A DNA stretch of 64,000 bases. Origin: Nocardioides daejeonensis (GTDB taxonomy: Bacteria; Actinomycetota; Actinomycetes; Propionibacteriales; Nocardioidaceae). The notes below the pieces were generated by a model. It was not told where the DNA came from, made no database searches, and was given only the letters and a program-made list of their open reading frames with translations. How positions within the stretch are numbered: position 1 is the first letter of the stretch; each line of letters opens with the position of its first letter. Shown one piece after another: positions 49,805-57,830 of this stretch. The stretch spans positions 434,001 through 498,000 of the forward strand of contig NZ_QHKZ01000004.1 of the NCBI RefSeq assembly GCF_003194585.1. Reading direction: 5' to 3'. A program made the translations under genes and the position numbers.

Positions 49805-51433
49805 GTGGACCGTCTGAGGCTGGTGGGCAAGGTCCTCGACCTCCTGGCCGAGGGGCGGATTCCGGCTGCCCGAGACGCTGCCGAGCGTGCGAGACAAGCC
49901 GACCCGTCCGCAGCGGACAGCCTCCTCGCGGTCGCCTCCTTTTGGACGGGCGACTTCGACTCCGCCTTCGTTGCGGCGACCCGCGCGGTCGGGGCGGCCG
50001 ACGACGAGGAGGCCCGCGCCCTCGCGCTTGTCGCCACCGCACTGGCCTGCTCGGGACTTGCGGATCGACGTACGCCGGACGATCCGGTGACCGCGGCGGT
50101 GGATGCCGTCCTGGCATGCTCCGACGACACTCCTTGGTGGGCGCTCATGCGCTATCTCGCGACCGAGGCCGCCCTGGTCTCCGCGCGACTCGACGAGGCA
50201 GCCCGTGTCCAGGGTCCGTGGCGACACCCTGCGGAGGTCTGGGCGGATCGCCCGAGCGCGGTGCTGATGGCTGCCTGCTGGGTGCGGCTGGCGGCCTTCC
50301 GCGGCCGGATCGCCGACGCGACCGACCTGCTTCCCGGAATGCACGCAGCCGGCGCAGGCAACCGCCTGGAGACGGTCGCCGAGGCAGTCGACTGTCTCGT
50401 CCTGGGCAACGCGGACCACCCCGACGCGATGGCGGGGCGTGATCGGGTGCTCGCCGCGCTGCCGGAGCATCCGTCGGACTGGGTGGACCGGGGCGTCCTG
50501 CTCCTGCTGGCTTTCGGGGCGATCGCGACCGGCGACCCCACTGCCGCCGCCGGGCTGGTGTTCCGCGCCGGCGGCGACGAGGCTCTGACGCGCTGCACGC
50601 TGATCGATCGTGGACTGGGCCTGGAACTCCTGCTGGTCGCCGCACTCCTGGAGGAGGACGAGCCCGCCGCAGCCGTGTGGGCTGCGCACCTGGCGGAGCT
50701 CGTGGACACACGGATCGTCGGCCCCACCGCGGACCGGGCGCTCAGTCGCTTCGCTCTCGCCCGGGGCGCCGTCGACGAAGCCATCGAACGAGCCGAGCGC
50801 AGCATCCGACACTGCCGGGCGCAGGACCGCGTGGTCGAGGCGGCCGAAGGCGAGATCGTCCTGGCCCGCGCCCGCATCGCCCGCCACGACGTAGCCGCAG
50901 CGACCAAGAGCCTGCGTGCCGTGGTGGCGGCTGCGGACGGTGCCGGTCATGTCGCCGTACGACGGTCGGCGTCGGAGACGCTGGGAGCGGTACGCCGCCG
51001 CCTGCCTCCGGTCGCCGGCGGCGGGTGGGCGGTGCTCTCGGCGCGCGAGGCGGAGGTAGCCCGGCAGATCCTCGCCGGTGCCGACCTCGGGTCGATCGCG
51101 GAGTCACTCTTCCTCTCGCCGCACACCGTGCGCACCCATGCGTCGAGGGTGCTGTGTGCTTTCGGTGCGCCGACCCGGATCGGGTTGCTCGCCGTCGCTG
51201 GCCCCGGGCCTGGGGAAGCGTCGATGATGCCCCCGGCCCCGCTGAGCGCGCGCCAAGATCAGGTGGCCGCCCTGATCGCGCAGGGGCGCTCCAACGCCCA
51301 GGTCGCCACCGAGTTGGAGATCAGCGTCAAGGCGGTCGAGAAGCACATCGGCGACATCCGGGTGCGTTGGCAGGCAACGTCGCGCTTCGACGTCGCACGG
51401 CTCTGGTGGGCCACGCGGGCGGCGAGCCCCTGA
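49805..51433 (+). CDS. LuxR-type regulator with two tandem C-terminal HTH domains
   Basis: 542 residues. Residues 1-390 are an all-helical, TPR-like array (DLLAEGRIPAARDAAERARQADPSAADSLLAVASF). Two LuxR-type HTH domains follow: about 405-465 (SAREAEVARQILAGADLGSIAESLFLSPHTVRTHASRVL) and about 480-538 (LSARQDQVAALIAQGRSNAQVATELEISVKAVEKHIGDI). LuxR proteins normally have one. There is no ATPase or receiver domain. It may bind two half-sites as one chain. The leaderless GTG start follows a TAGGAT box. Confidence 0.85.
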   Translation: MDRLRLVGKVLDLLAEGRIPAARDAAERARQADPSAADSLLAVASFWTGDFDSAFVAATRAVGAADDEEARALALVATALACSGLADRRTPDDPVTAAVDAVLACSDDTPWWALMRYLATEAALVSARLDEAARVQGPWRHPAEVWADRPSAVLMAACWVRLAAFRGRIADATDLLPGMHAAGAGNRLETVAEAVDCLVLGNADHPDAMAGRDRVLAALPEHPSDWVDRGVLLLLAFGAIATGDPTAAAGLVFRAGGDEALTRCTLIDRGLGLELLLVAALLEEDEPAAAVWAAHLAELVDTRIVGPTADRALSRFALARGAVDEAIERAERSIRHCRAQDRVVEAAEGEIVLARARIARHDVAAATKSLRAVVAAADGAGHVAVRRSASETLGAVRRRLPPVAGGGWAVLSAREAEVARQILAGADLGSIAESLFLSPHTVRTHASRVLCAFGAPTRIGLLAVAGPGPGEASMMPPAPLSARQDQVAALIAQGRSNAQVATELEISVKAVEKHIGDIRVRWQATSRFDVARLWWATRAASP

Positions 51434-51459
51434 CGACGGCGCCCTCCTGCGACGAGCAC

Positions 51460-51522
51460 CTAGGGGGCGACGAGTCGCCCGTGGTCGCCTTCGGTGCTCG
51501 GCTTGGTTGGGGGCATGGGCAT
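51460..51522 (-). CDS. 20-residue small ORF coupled to the MFS gene
   Basis: The ATG at 51522 is followed by 19 codons (MPMPPTKPSTEGDHG at the start) and TAG. TAAGGAG, a good Shine-Dalgarno at 6 nt, overlaps the MFS stop TAA. No family is recognised. The clear ribosome site is the only evidence for expression. Confidence 0.35.
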   Translation of the reverse strand: MPMPPTKPSTEGDHGRLVAP

Positions 51523-51531
51523 GGCGACTCC

Positions 51532-53040
51532 TTATCCTGTGGTCGGTGGTGTGGCGGCCTGAACCCGGGCGTCGGGCTCGGGACCGGCGCTCTCGGCGGT
51601 CAACGGCTGCGCGAGACTCTCCAGTGAACGGCCCTCCGCGCGTACGCCGAGGAGCAGTTCCACGACGCCGCCGGCGATCATCAGGACCGCCCCGATGAAG
51701 TAGCCGACCGCGATCCCGGTGATCTCGCCGCTGTCGGCGGAGCGTTCGATGAGGGCACCGAAGAGCAACGGCCCGCTGATCCCGCCGGCGGCGGTACCGA
51801 CGGCGTAGAAGAACGCGATGCAGAGCGCGCGGGTCTCCATCGGGAAGACCTCGCTGGCAGTCAGGTACGCCGCACTCGCGCCAGCCGAGGCGAAGAAGAA
51901 GATCAGCGCGCCCAGGGCGGTGAGCTCCACCGCGTCAAGACGACCCAGGAGCAGGCCGGTGCCGCCCAGCAGCGCTCCGGAGAAGATGTAGGTCCCCGCG
52001 ATCATCCGGATCCTGCCGAGGCGATCGAAGAGGGGGCTGAGCACCAGCGCGCCGATGAAGTTGCTTGCGGCGAAGATCGCCAGGTAGTAGCCGGTCTGCT
52101 TGACGTCCAGGAACGTCGTGAGGGTGTCGCCGTAGGTGAAGAAGAAGGCGTTGTAGAGGAACGCCTGCCCGACGAACAGCGAGAAGCAGAGCACGGTACG
52201 CCGTGGGTAGAGCGTGAAGACGGTGCGCGCGATCTCACCCATCCCGATGCTCCGACGTTGTCGGATCGTGATGGTCTCGGATACCGGCTCGAGGGCGCGC
52301 CCGGCCTCGGCGGTGACGGTCTGCTCGATCTTCCGTACGGTCTGCTCCGCGGCGTCCTCCCGACCGTGGATGAACAGCCATCGAGGGCTTTCCGGCACGT
52401 GCCGGCGTACGAGCAGGATGCCGAAGGCCAACAGCGCACCCAGTCCGAAGGCGAGGCGCCAGCCCCATGCGGGGTCGACGAGCGTCGGGTCGAGCAGCGG
52501 AATGGTGAGCAACGACCCGCCGGCCGCGCCGATCCAGAAGGAGCCGTTGATCGCCACGTCGACACGCCCGCGGTACTGCGCGGGGATCAGCTCGTCGATC
52601 GCCGAGTTGATGGCGGCGTACTCGCCACCGATCCCGGCACCGGTGAGGAAGCGCGCGGCGAAGTACCACAAGGGAGTCATGGCGAACGCTGTCGCGACGG
52701 TGGCGACCGTATAGACCCCGAGGGTGAGGAGGAAGAGGCGCTTCCGTCCGAACCGGTCGGTGAGCTGCCCGAAGAAGAGAGCGCCGATACACGCGCCGGC
52801 GACGTAGGTCGCGCCAGCCAGGCCGACGTCGAAGTTGCTCAGTCCCAGGCCGGTGTCACCAGGCTTGAGCGGTTCCGACATGGAGCCGACGATGGTCACC
52901 TCGAGTCCGTCGAGGATCCAGACCGTGCCGAGGCCGATCACCACCAGCCAGTGCCACCTCGCCCAGGGCAGGCGGTCCAGGCGAGCCGGGATGTCGGTGG
53001 TGATCCGGCCCGTGACAGGGCCTGCTGCTCCCTCGGTCAT
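51532..53040 (-). CDS. MFS transporter (sugar-porter/SP-like)
   Basis: 502 residues, 12 hydrophobic helices. GQLTDRFGRKRLFLLTLGVY after helix 2, the PESPRWL motif in LVRRHVPESPRWLFIHGREDAAE before the central loop, and PLFDRLGRIRMIA are classic MFS sugar/metabolite:H+ signatures. Substrate unknown. The start is ATG 53040 or GTG 53046; neither has a good Shine-Dalgarno, and the 5' end abuts a truncated thioester-domain gene, so its expression signals may have been altered by rearrangement. Confidence 0.88.
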   Translation of the reverse strand: MTEGAAGPVTGRITTDIPARLDRLPWARWHWLVVIGLGTVWILDGLEVTIVGSMSEPLKPGDTGLGLSNFDVGLAGATYVAGACIGALFFGQLTDRFGRKRLFLLTLGVYTVATVATAFAMTPLWYFAARFLTGAGIGGEYAAINSAIDELIPAQYRGRVDVAINGSFWIGAAGGSLLTIPLLDPTLVDPAWGWRLAFGLGALLAFGILLVRRHVPESPRWLFIHGREDAAEQTVRKIEQTVTAEAGRALEPVSETITIRQRRSIGMGEIARTVFTLYPRRTVLCFSLFVGQAFLYNAFFFTYGDTLTTFLDVKQTGYYLAIFAASNFIGALVLSPLFDRLGRIRMIAGTYIFSGALLGGTGLLLGRLDAVELTALGALIFFFASAGASAAYLTASEVFPMETRALCIAFFYAVGTAAGGISGPLLFGALIERSADSGEITGIAVGYFIGAVLMIAGGVVELLLGVRAEGRSLESLAQPLTAESAGPEPDARVQAATPPTTG

Positions 53041-53608
53041 GCTCACGGCGGTACCCACGTGTCCTGCAGGTGACCGCGGACACCTTCGAGGCGTCCGTCT
53101 CCCACGCCCAGCTCGCGTCGAAGTCGAGGTCGGTGAACCGCCAGATGGCGTACTGCGTCGCCTCGATCGCGTCGTTCTGGGTGATGCCGGGGACGCCGGC
53201 TGCGGTGCCGAACTCCGACAGGCTGAGCGCCGGGTAGCTGTGGGCGAGGATCCAGAGCACCTTGCCCTGCACGACGGGATCGCTGAAGTGGTTGTTGCCG
53301 AGGTAGTCGGCGAAGTCGCCGACCGTCGCGTCACGGTGCGGCGCGGCGTCGACGTCATGCTCGATGCAGTAGGCCCAGAAGTCAGGGGCCCCGGGGTTGC
53401 CGGGGTCGGCCGGCTGCTGGTTGTAGACGCCGTGCAGGCCGGTACCCGGGTAGCCCTGGAGCTTGCCGCCGAGATAGACGGTCGCGCCGGCGTCCGGATC
53501 TGCCGCAGCGCCCGTCGTCCATGCCGGCGCGGTGATGGCGGTCAGTGCCAGTGCGGCCGCGGCGATCCACCGTCCGCGCACCCTCCGGCGTCTCTTGATC
53601 TCGCTCAC
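52856..53608 (-). pseudogene. truncated thioester-domain (TQXA/TED) surface protein
   Basis: A signal peptide (WIAAAALALTAITAPAW) is followed by a thioester domain: DFWAYCIEHDVD with Cys81 and EATQYAIWRFTD with Gln152, the residue pair that forms the internal bond used for covalent host or surface binding. The domain stops abruptly at about residue 180 (DASKVSAVT); beyond that the frame reads through the start of the MFS gene in another register to 52856. The repeats, stalk and LPxTG-type anchor expected of the family are missing, so this looks like a 3' deletion joined to the transporter gene. The GTG at 53608 is the start. Confidence 0.75.
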
Positions 53609-53637
53609 GTTCGTCGATCATGCCTCTCTGATCTCGC

Positions 53638-53654
53638 GTCACGCGGTGCGTGAC
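53638..53654. promoter_or_regulatory. 17-nt inverted repeat upstream of the thioester-protein gene
   Basis: GTCACGC-GGT-GCGTGAC. Candidate operator or hairpin. From here to 53949 I see no gene; a 52-codon frame at 53701 lacks a ribosome site. Confidence 0.35.
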
Positions 53655-53949
53655 CGGCGGGCTCCTCGACGATGGCCGCCGAGCCCCTCTCCGCCTGATA
53701 TGGAACACACCAGCCCCGACACGTACGACGGCACGCAGCAGCTGTTGCCACCACACGAGACTCAGCACATCCGAGATGCGAACGAGCGGAACTCGGCGCC
53801 CAACTGCGCTGGGCTGCTCTGCGTGCGCCGGCGCCAGGGACCGGTCAAGAGACCCTGACCGATGGGGTGCGCGAAGTCGACGGTTGGCGACGACCAGGGC
53901 CGAAATTGGTCCCTGCTCGGGGGACAGCTCGCGCAGGTCCGGGCCATGA

Positions 53950-53985
53950 AGAAGGGCCTGTGGTCAGCTGACCACAGGCCCTTCT
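53950..53985 (-). terminator. 36-nt perfect palindrome downstream of tRNA-Thr
   Basis: AGAAGGGCCTGTGGTCAG with its exact complement, 5 nt past the tRNA 3' end; an extremely stable hairpin and the likely terminator of the tRNA transcript. Confidence 0.7.
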
Positions 53986-53990
53986 CTCGG

Positions 53991-54063
53991 AGCCGCCTGT
54001 CGGAATCGAACCGACGACCTAATCATTACGAGTGATTCGCTCTACCGACTGAGCTAAGGCGGC
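53991..54063 (-). tRNA. tRNA-Thr (CGT anticodon)
   Basis: The 73-nt minus-strand sequence folds as a cloverleaf: acceptor GCCGCCT/AGGCGGC, D arm with AGCTCAGTCGGTAGAGC, anticodon stem AATCA/TGATT around the loop CTCGTAA (anticodon CGT, reading ACG), and T arm GTTCGATTC. CCA is not encoded. A perfect palindrome follows as terminator. Confidence 0.96.
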
Positions 54064-54179
54064 GTGCTGTCCGTCGCCGGGCAGCGCGAGGAAGTATACG
54101 GATGCTGGCGCGCGGTGTGAAAACGGCGGGTGTCTGGCGAGGGGATGCGGCTGTCGGAGCCCCATGGCAGGGTGGAGGA

Positions 54180-54749
54180 ATGGCCGAGATGATCCTCTTC
54201 CACCACGTCCTCGGGTTGACCACGGGCGTCACTGAGCTCGCTGATCGCTTCCGGGCGGCAGGTCACACCGTGCACACGCCGGATCTCTTCGACGGCCACA
54301 CCTTCGAGAGCCTCGACGATGGCATCGCCCACGCTCAGGCAGTCGGCTTCGGCGAGATCGTGAGTCGTGGCGTCGACGCGGCCGAGCGCCTGCCTGCCGA
54401 GCTCGTCTACGCGGGCATCTCCGCGGGCGTGATGCCGGCGCAGAGGCTTGCGCAGACCCGTCCAGGGGCGCGCGCCGCGCTGCTGCTCGAGGCGTGCGTT
54501 CCGCCGGGCGAGTTCGGCGGGGCGTGGCCCGACGAGGTGCCGGTGCAGATCCACGGCAGGAAGGGCGATCCGTTCTTCGCCGACGAGGGCGATGTCGATG
54601 CCGCACGAGCTCTGGCCGAGGACGTCTCCCGAGCCGAGCTCTTCCTCTACCCCGGCGACCAGCACCTCTTCACGGACTCGTCCCTGCCGTCGTACGACGA
54701 GGCGGCGGTCCGCCTGCTGGTTCAACGCGCGCTTCCGCTGCTCGGCTGA
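54180..54749 (+). CDS. dienelactone-hydrolase family protein
   Basis: 189 residues, alpha/beta hydrolase fold. ILFHHVLGLTTGV is the N-terminal strand and oxyanion region; YAGISAGVMPAQ is the nucleophile elbow, with Ser where many DLH enzymes have Cys; KGDPFFADEGDV carries the acid and YPGDQHLFTD the catalytic His. GGTGGAGGA directly precedes the ATG at 54180. The substrate is unknown. Confidence 0.85.
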   Translation: MAEMILFHHVLGLTTGVTELADRFRAAGHTVHTPDLFDGHTFESLDDGIAHAQAVGFGEIVSRGVDAAERLPAELVYAGISAGVMPAQRLAQTRPGARAALLLEACVPPGEFGGAWPDEVPVQIHGRKGDPFFADEGDVDAARALAEDVSRAELFLYPGDQHLFTDSSLPSYDEAAVRLLVQRALPLLG

Positions 54750-54792
54750 GGCTCGTGCGCCCCTCGTGGGCGCTCCGGTGTGAGTTCGGGCC

Positions 54793-54798
54793 TAGAGT
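54793..54798 (+). promoter_or_regulatory. -10 box (TAGAGT) of the thioesterase gene
   Basis: It ends 6 nt before the ATG at 54805. Confidence 0.4.
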
Positions 54799-54804
54799 CC
54801 GGGC

Positions 54805-55209
54805 ATGCCCGCGCCTCATCGACTGCCGACCGATTCTCCCGCCCCAGGCCCCTATTCGGAGCTGCTGGGCTTCCGCTACGTGGGCCTGGCCGATGGCGTC
54901 GCTCACGTTGAGGCGGACCCCGGGCCCGAGCACTGCAACGGCGGCGGGATCGTGCACGGCGGCTTCCTCGCCTCGCTTCTCGACACCGCCACGGGTTGGG
55001 CCGCCCACGCTCAGTTGTCCCCGGGTACGCCGGCGCCACACGTGCAGCTGAGCGTGCAGTACGTGCGCGCCGCGCTTCCCGGCGAGCCTCTCCTCTGCCA
55101 CGGACGGGTCTCCGCCGCCGGGAGTCGCATCGTCTCCGCTGAAGCGGAGATCACCCAACGCGGCCGGGTCATCGCCAAGGCAGTCTCCAGCCACGCGGTG
55201 CTGCGTTAG
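54805..55209 (+). CDS. PaaI-type hotdog thioesterase
   Basis: 134 residues, single hotdog domain. NGGGIVHGGFLASLLDTATGWAA is the PaaI/YbgC signature, with the catalytic Asp/His environment, and HVQLSVQYVRAALPGEPL follows as the central strand. Such enzymes hydrolyse acyl-CoA thioesters in the cytoplasm. Probably transcribed on its own from the leaderless promoter. Confidence 0.9.
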   Translation: MPAPHRLPTDSPAPGPYSELLGFRYVGLADGVAHVEADPGPEHCNGGGIVHGGFLASLLDTATGWAAHAQLSPGTPAPHVQLSVQYVRAALPGEPLLCHGRVSAAGSRIVSAEAEITQRGRVIAKAVSSHAVLR

Positions 55210-55261
55210 GGACGACACCAACCCCTCGCTTCGGCGTACACGCCGTCGTTGCTCCCGCGCA

Positions 55262-55341
55262 CCTGCCGTGGAAATTGCTCTCTTGTGTGCTGTTGCTACG
55301 GCCTACAAGCGACAGTTTCCCCGCCCGGGCGGGGAAACTGT
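55262..55341 (-). repeat. dispersed palindromic element, copy 4 (inverted)
   Basis: A 30-nt perfect palindrome (55312-55341, ACAGTTTCCCCGCCC and complement). Read on the minus strand, it is followed by TGTCGC, the core GCCGTAGCAACAGCACAC and an A-rich stretch, the same order as copies 1 and 3. It lies between the convergent thioesterase and ASCH-HhH genes. Confidence 0.8.
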
Positions 55342-55343
55342 GC

Positions 55344-56138
55344 TCACTCCGGGACCCAGGAGAGGCCCAGGTCGGCGAGAGCGGCGGTGAGGCGGTCGAG
55401 GGCGACGGGGCCGACGCCGTGGAGGGCCGCGAGGTCGGTACGCCGCCGCGCGGCGACGGCCTCGAGGCTGTGGAGTCCCTCGGCGCGCAGGGCTCTGGTG
55501 GCGGGAGCGCCGATGGTGCGGGGGAGTGGTGTGCCGGCACGGCGGGGGGCGCGGGTGCGCCTCGGGCTGCCGTGGTCGAGAACCACTTCGCCGCGGGGGG
55601 AGAGGCGGTAGCCGATGGCGAGGGACTCGGTCAGTCCGCGCTCCTTGAGCTTGCGCACGTCGCGCTTGAAGTCGGCAGTCGGCCGCCCGAGCTCGGCAGC
55701 AAGCTCCGGAGCGCGCCGCTCGGGGTTGTCGTCGATGATCCGCAGCGTCTGCCGGGTCCACGGGCCGATGGCGGAGTTGTGGTCGAGCCGGTCGAGCCAC
55801 GCGAGGATCTCGGTCACTTCGGCCCCGTCGGGCAGGGTCTCTCGCAGGGCGTCACGCGGATCGGGGCCCGCATAGCGCACCTCGACCCGGAAGAGCGGCC
55901 GGTCGGCGCGCGCGGAGACCGCCTGCTTGAGGGCGGCCAGCGAGTTGTAGCCAGCACGGTCGGCGTGCTCGGCCCGCAGACCCGATGCGGCCACCTGCTC
56001 GACAGAGAGGATCTCGACCAGCCCGATCGCGGTGCGCAGCCGGGTCCCGGTGCGGACCCGGGGACGGTCCCAACGCCGGAACGCCAGATCGATCTCGCCG
56101 CGGCGGATGGCCGCAAGCTCGGCGGGTCGGATCATCAC
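55344..56138 (-). CDS. ASCH-like domain protein with C-terminal helix-hairpin-helix
   Basis: 264 residues. Residues about 1-100 resemble an ASCH/PUA-like RNA-binding fold (IRRGEIDLAFRRWDRPRVRTGTRLRTAIGLVEILSVEQV). A central winged-HTH-like region (about 125-180) follows. The C-terminus ends with a helix-hairpin-helix (ALHGVGPVALDRLTAALADLGL), a non-specific nucleic-acid-binding motif, after GAPATRALRAEGLHSLEAVA. Nucleic-acid binding is likely; the reaction is unknown. The 3' end meets copy 4 of the palindromic element, and the IS481 element is 28 bp upstream of the start. Confidence 0.7.
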   Translation of the reverse strand: MMIRPAELAAIRRGEIDLAFRRWDRPRVRTGTRLRTAIGLVEILSVEQVAASGLRAEHADRAGYNSLAALKQAVSARADRPLFRVEVRYAGPDPRDALRETLPDGAEVTEILAWLDRLDHNSAIGPWTRQTLRIIDDNPERRAPELAAELGRPTADFKRDVRKLKERGLTESLAIGYRLSPRGEVVLDHGSPRRTRAPRRAGTPLPRTIGAPATRALRAEGLHSLEAVAARRRTDLAALHGVGPVALDRLTAALADLGLSWVPE

Positions 56139-56162
56139 CCGTCGAGCATGGCATACGGAGCG

Positions 56163-57161
56163 CTAGGTGTGATGTCCAGGCAGGTTGTTCTCGATCCTGC
56201 TGATGGGCGGGTTTCCGATCGCGGAGTGGTGCCTGTGATGATTGTAGAAGTGCAGCCAGCCGGGGAGTGCTTCTCGGCGCTCAGTCTCTGATGAGTAGAG
56301 CTTTGCGTAGGCCCAGCCATCGGCGAGGGTGCGGTGGAAGCGCTCGATCTTCCCGTTGGTCTGCGGCCGGTAGGGGCGGGTCTTCTTCGCGGTGATCTCG
56401 AGTTCTTTGCAGGCGTCGCGCCATGCGTGGGACTTGTAGGCCGAACCGTTGTCGGAGAGGACGCGTTCGACGCGGACACCACGGTCCGCGAACCAGGTCA
56501 CGGCGCGACGCAGAACACCGATCGCCGTTGCGGCTTTCTCGTCGGTGCAGATCTCGGCGTAAGCGACGCGGGAGTGGTCATCGATGACGGTGTGCACGAA
56601 CGCGGTGCCCAAGCGCGGCTCGTAGCGGTGGTTCCGGCTCTGCAGACGGGTGGCGGTGGCCTCACGGTTGCGTTCGCCCTGGACACGGCCAACGAAGCGC
56701 CAGCCGCCGCCGTCGGGGATGTTGCCGAACTTGGTGACATCGACGTGGAGCAACGACCCGGGATACTCGTGCTCGTAACGACGGATCGGTTCTCCGGTGA
56801 CCCGATCGATCGATGAGAGCCGGTTGATCCGGCACCGGACCAGCACGGCATGGACGGTCGAGGCGGGAAGGCCGAGCTCGCCACCAATCTGGACCGGGCC
56901 GAGCCGTCGACGCCACCGCGCCTTCACGATCCGCTTCACTGTCGCCGGTGGGGTCTTCGTCGGCATCGACCGAGGCCGACTCGACCGATCCGACATTCCG
57001 GCAGGCCCTTCCGAACGCAGCCGGTCCGCCCACTTGCGGCCAGTGACGGGCGAGACCATGAACATCCTCGCCGCAGCGGCGACAGACCATCCATCCTCGA
57101 CGATCAGACGCGCCAACCGAAGACGGGCGCGTGGGGTCAGGGCAGCGTTAGCGTGGGACAC
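56163..57161 (-). CDS. IS481-family transposase
   Basis: 332 residues. N-terminal HTH (RLARLIVEDGWSVAAAARMFMVSPVTGRKWADRL) and an rve-type DDE catalytic core: Asp in LLHVDVTKFG, Asp in VLSDNGSAYKS and Glu in NGKIERFHRTL. The reading frame is intact. The stop codon TAG lies at 56163-56165, inside the flanking CTAG rather than inside the element, so the insertion site supplies the stop. Confidence 0.93.
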   Translation of the reverse strand: MSHANAALTPRARLRLARLIVEDGWSVAAAARMFMVSPVTGRKWADRLRSEGPAGMSDRSSRPRSMPTKTPPATVKRIVKARWRRRLGPVQIGGELGLPASTVHAVLVRCRINRLSSIDRVTGEPIRRYEHEYPGSLLHVDVTKFGNIPDGGGWRFVGRVQGERNREATATRLQSRNHRYEPRLGTAFVHTVIDDHSRVAYAEICTDEKAATAIGVLRRAVTWFADRGVRVERVLSDNGSAYKSHAWRDACKELEITAKKTRPYRPQTNGKIERFHRTLADGWAYAKLYSSETERREALPGWLHFYNHHRHHSAIGNPPISRIENNLPGHHT

Positions 57162-57278
57162 GAGGGCCTCCAGGTTCGTGAAGCGGTTGAACTCAACAGC
57201 TCCACTTCACAACCGGAGGCCCTCGCCCGTCAGCTCTTCACAGCCGTGTCACCGAAACAACGTCCCTGGACATCACAC
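56167..57278 (-). mobile_element. IS481-family insertion sequence flanked by CTAG
   Basis: The 1112-bp element runs from GTGTGATGTCC to GGACATCACAC. The imperfect terminal inverted repeats share GTGTGATGTCCAGG and a following GTTGTT. Both ends are flanked by CTAG (56163-56166 and 57279-57282), a 4-bp target duplication; IS481 elements are known to favour CTAG-containing targets. Confidence 0.88.
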
Positions 57279-57446
57279 CTAGGCCGTGTTGCTCAACGCC
57301 GTGGCCTGCTGTGCGCGGCCCCACGGGCGCCTGGACTGCGTTGTCGTCACTCAACGATGCTGGCGCATCGCCTCCCTCCTCCGCCTTGCCAGCCACTCCG
57401 TGGATGCCGCGCTCGCGACGGCCGAGCGTTGACCAACACGGCCTAG
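57279..57446. mobile_element. MITE-like element with 17/18 terminal inverted repeats
   Basis: AGGCCGTGTTGCTCAACG at 57281-57298 faces CGTTGACCAACACGGCCT at 57427-57444, with CTAG at both outer edges (57279-57282, 57443-57446). The 160-bp interior has no open frame of a transposase. The IS481 element sits at its left CTAG. It is probably a non-autonomous remnant of a different IS. Confidence 0.65.
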
Positions 57447-57616
57447 TCGTGCTCGTCGGCGGGCCCGGAGTGGGTCGCCGGCCCCTCGACGGTCGCGCCG
57501 CCCTCGGAACTCCAGTCCGACGGCGTTCCCTCGTCTTCGCGCTCCTCCTGCTGCGTGGAGAGGTTCGGGTCGCTGGTCGTGTCCGGATCGACCTGTTCGT
57601 GCTCGTGGCTGCTCAT
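57443..57616 (-). CDS. small acidic hypothetical protein
   Basis: 57 residues, very rich in Glu, Asp, Ser, Thr and Gly and without hydrophobic segments, so probably disordered. AGGAGGTGACC is an ideal Shine-Dalgarno for the ATG at 57616. The stop TAG is the CTAG at the edge of the MITE-like element, so the original C-terminus may have been the same or may have been cut. No family recognised. Confidence 0.6.
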   Translation of the reverse strand: MSSHEHEQVDPDTTSDPNLSTQQEEREDEGTPSDWSSEGGATVEGPATHSGPADEHD

Positions 57617-57723
57617 GGTCACCTCCTGCATCGCCTCGTCGCGTTCCGGTACCCAGGAGGCCGGTGGTCAAGCGGTCGGCCGGGGACGGTCGGCAGAGTG
57701 CCACCCCCCAGCCGGGTGATCGT

Positions 57724-57747
57724 GGCGTGGCCCGCTCGGGCCACGCC
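57724..57747. terminator. hairpin, 10-bp stem
   Basis: GGCGTGGCCC-GCTC-GGGCCACGCC between the small acidic gene and the metallopeptidase gene. No T-tract. Either a terminator or a structured 5' leader. Confidence 0.45.
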
Positions 57748-57830
57748 GTCCAACTCCCGTCCAGACCCCGCCCCGAGCCCTCCACAGAGTCGCCACGCCC
57801 ATGTGAACCTGCCGGTGGGAGGCGAGGGCG

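Noticed and set aside
51460..51522. RiPP precursor of mycofactocin or PQQ type
   Set aside because: The peptide has no matching core motif, and there is no radical-SAM or maturation gene nearby.
53701..53858. 52-codon ORF starting MEHTSPDTYDG upstream of the tRNA
   Set aside because: No Shine-Dalgarno, no -10 box at leaderless spacing, and no recognisable feature.
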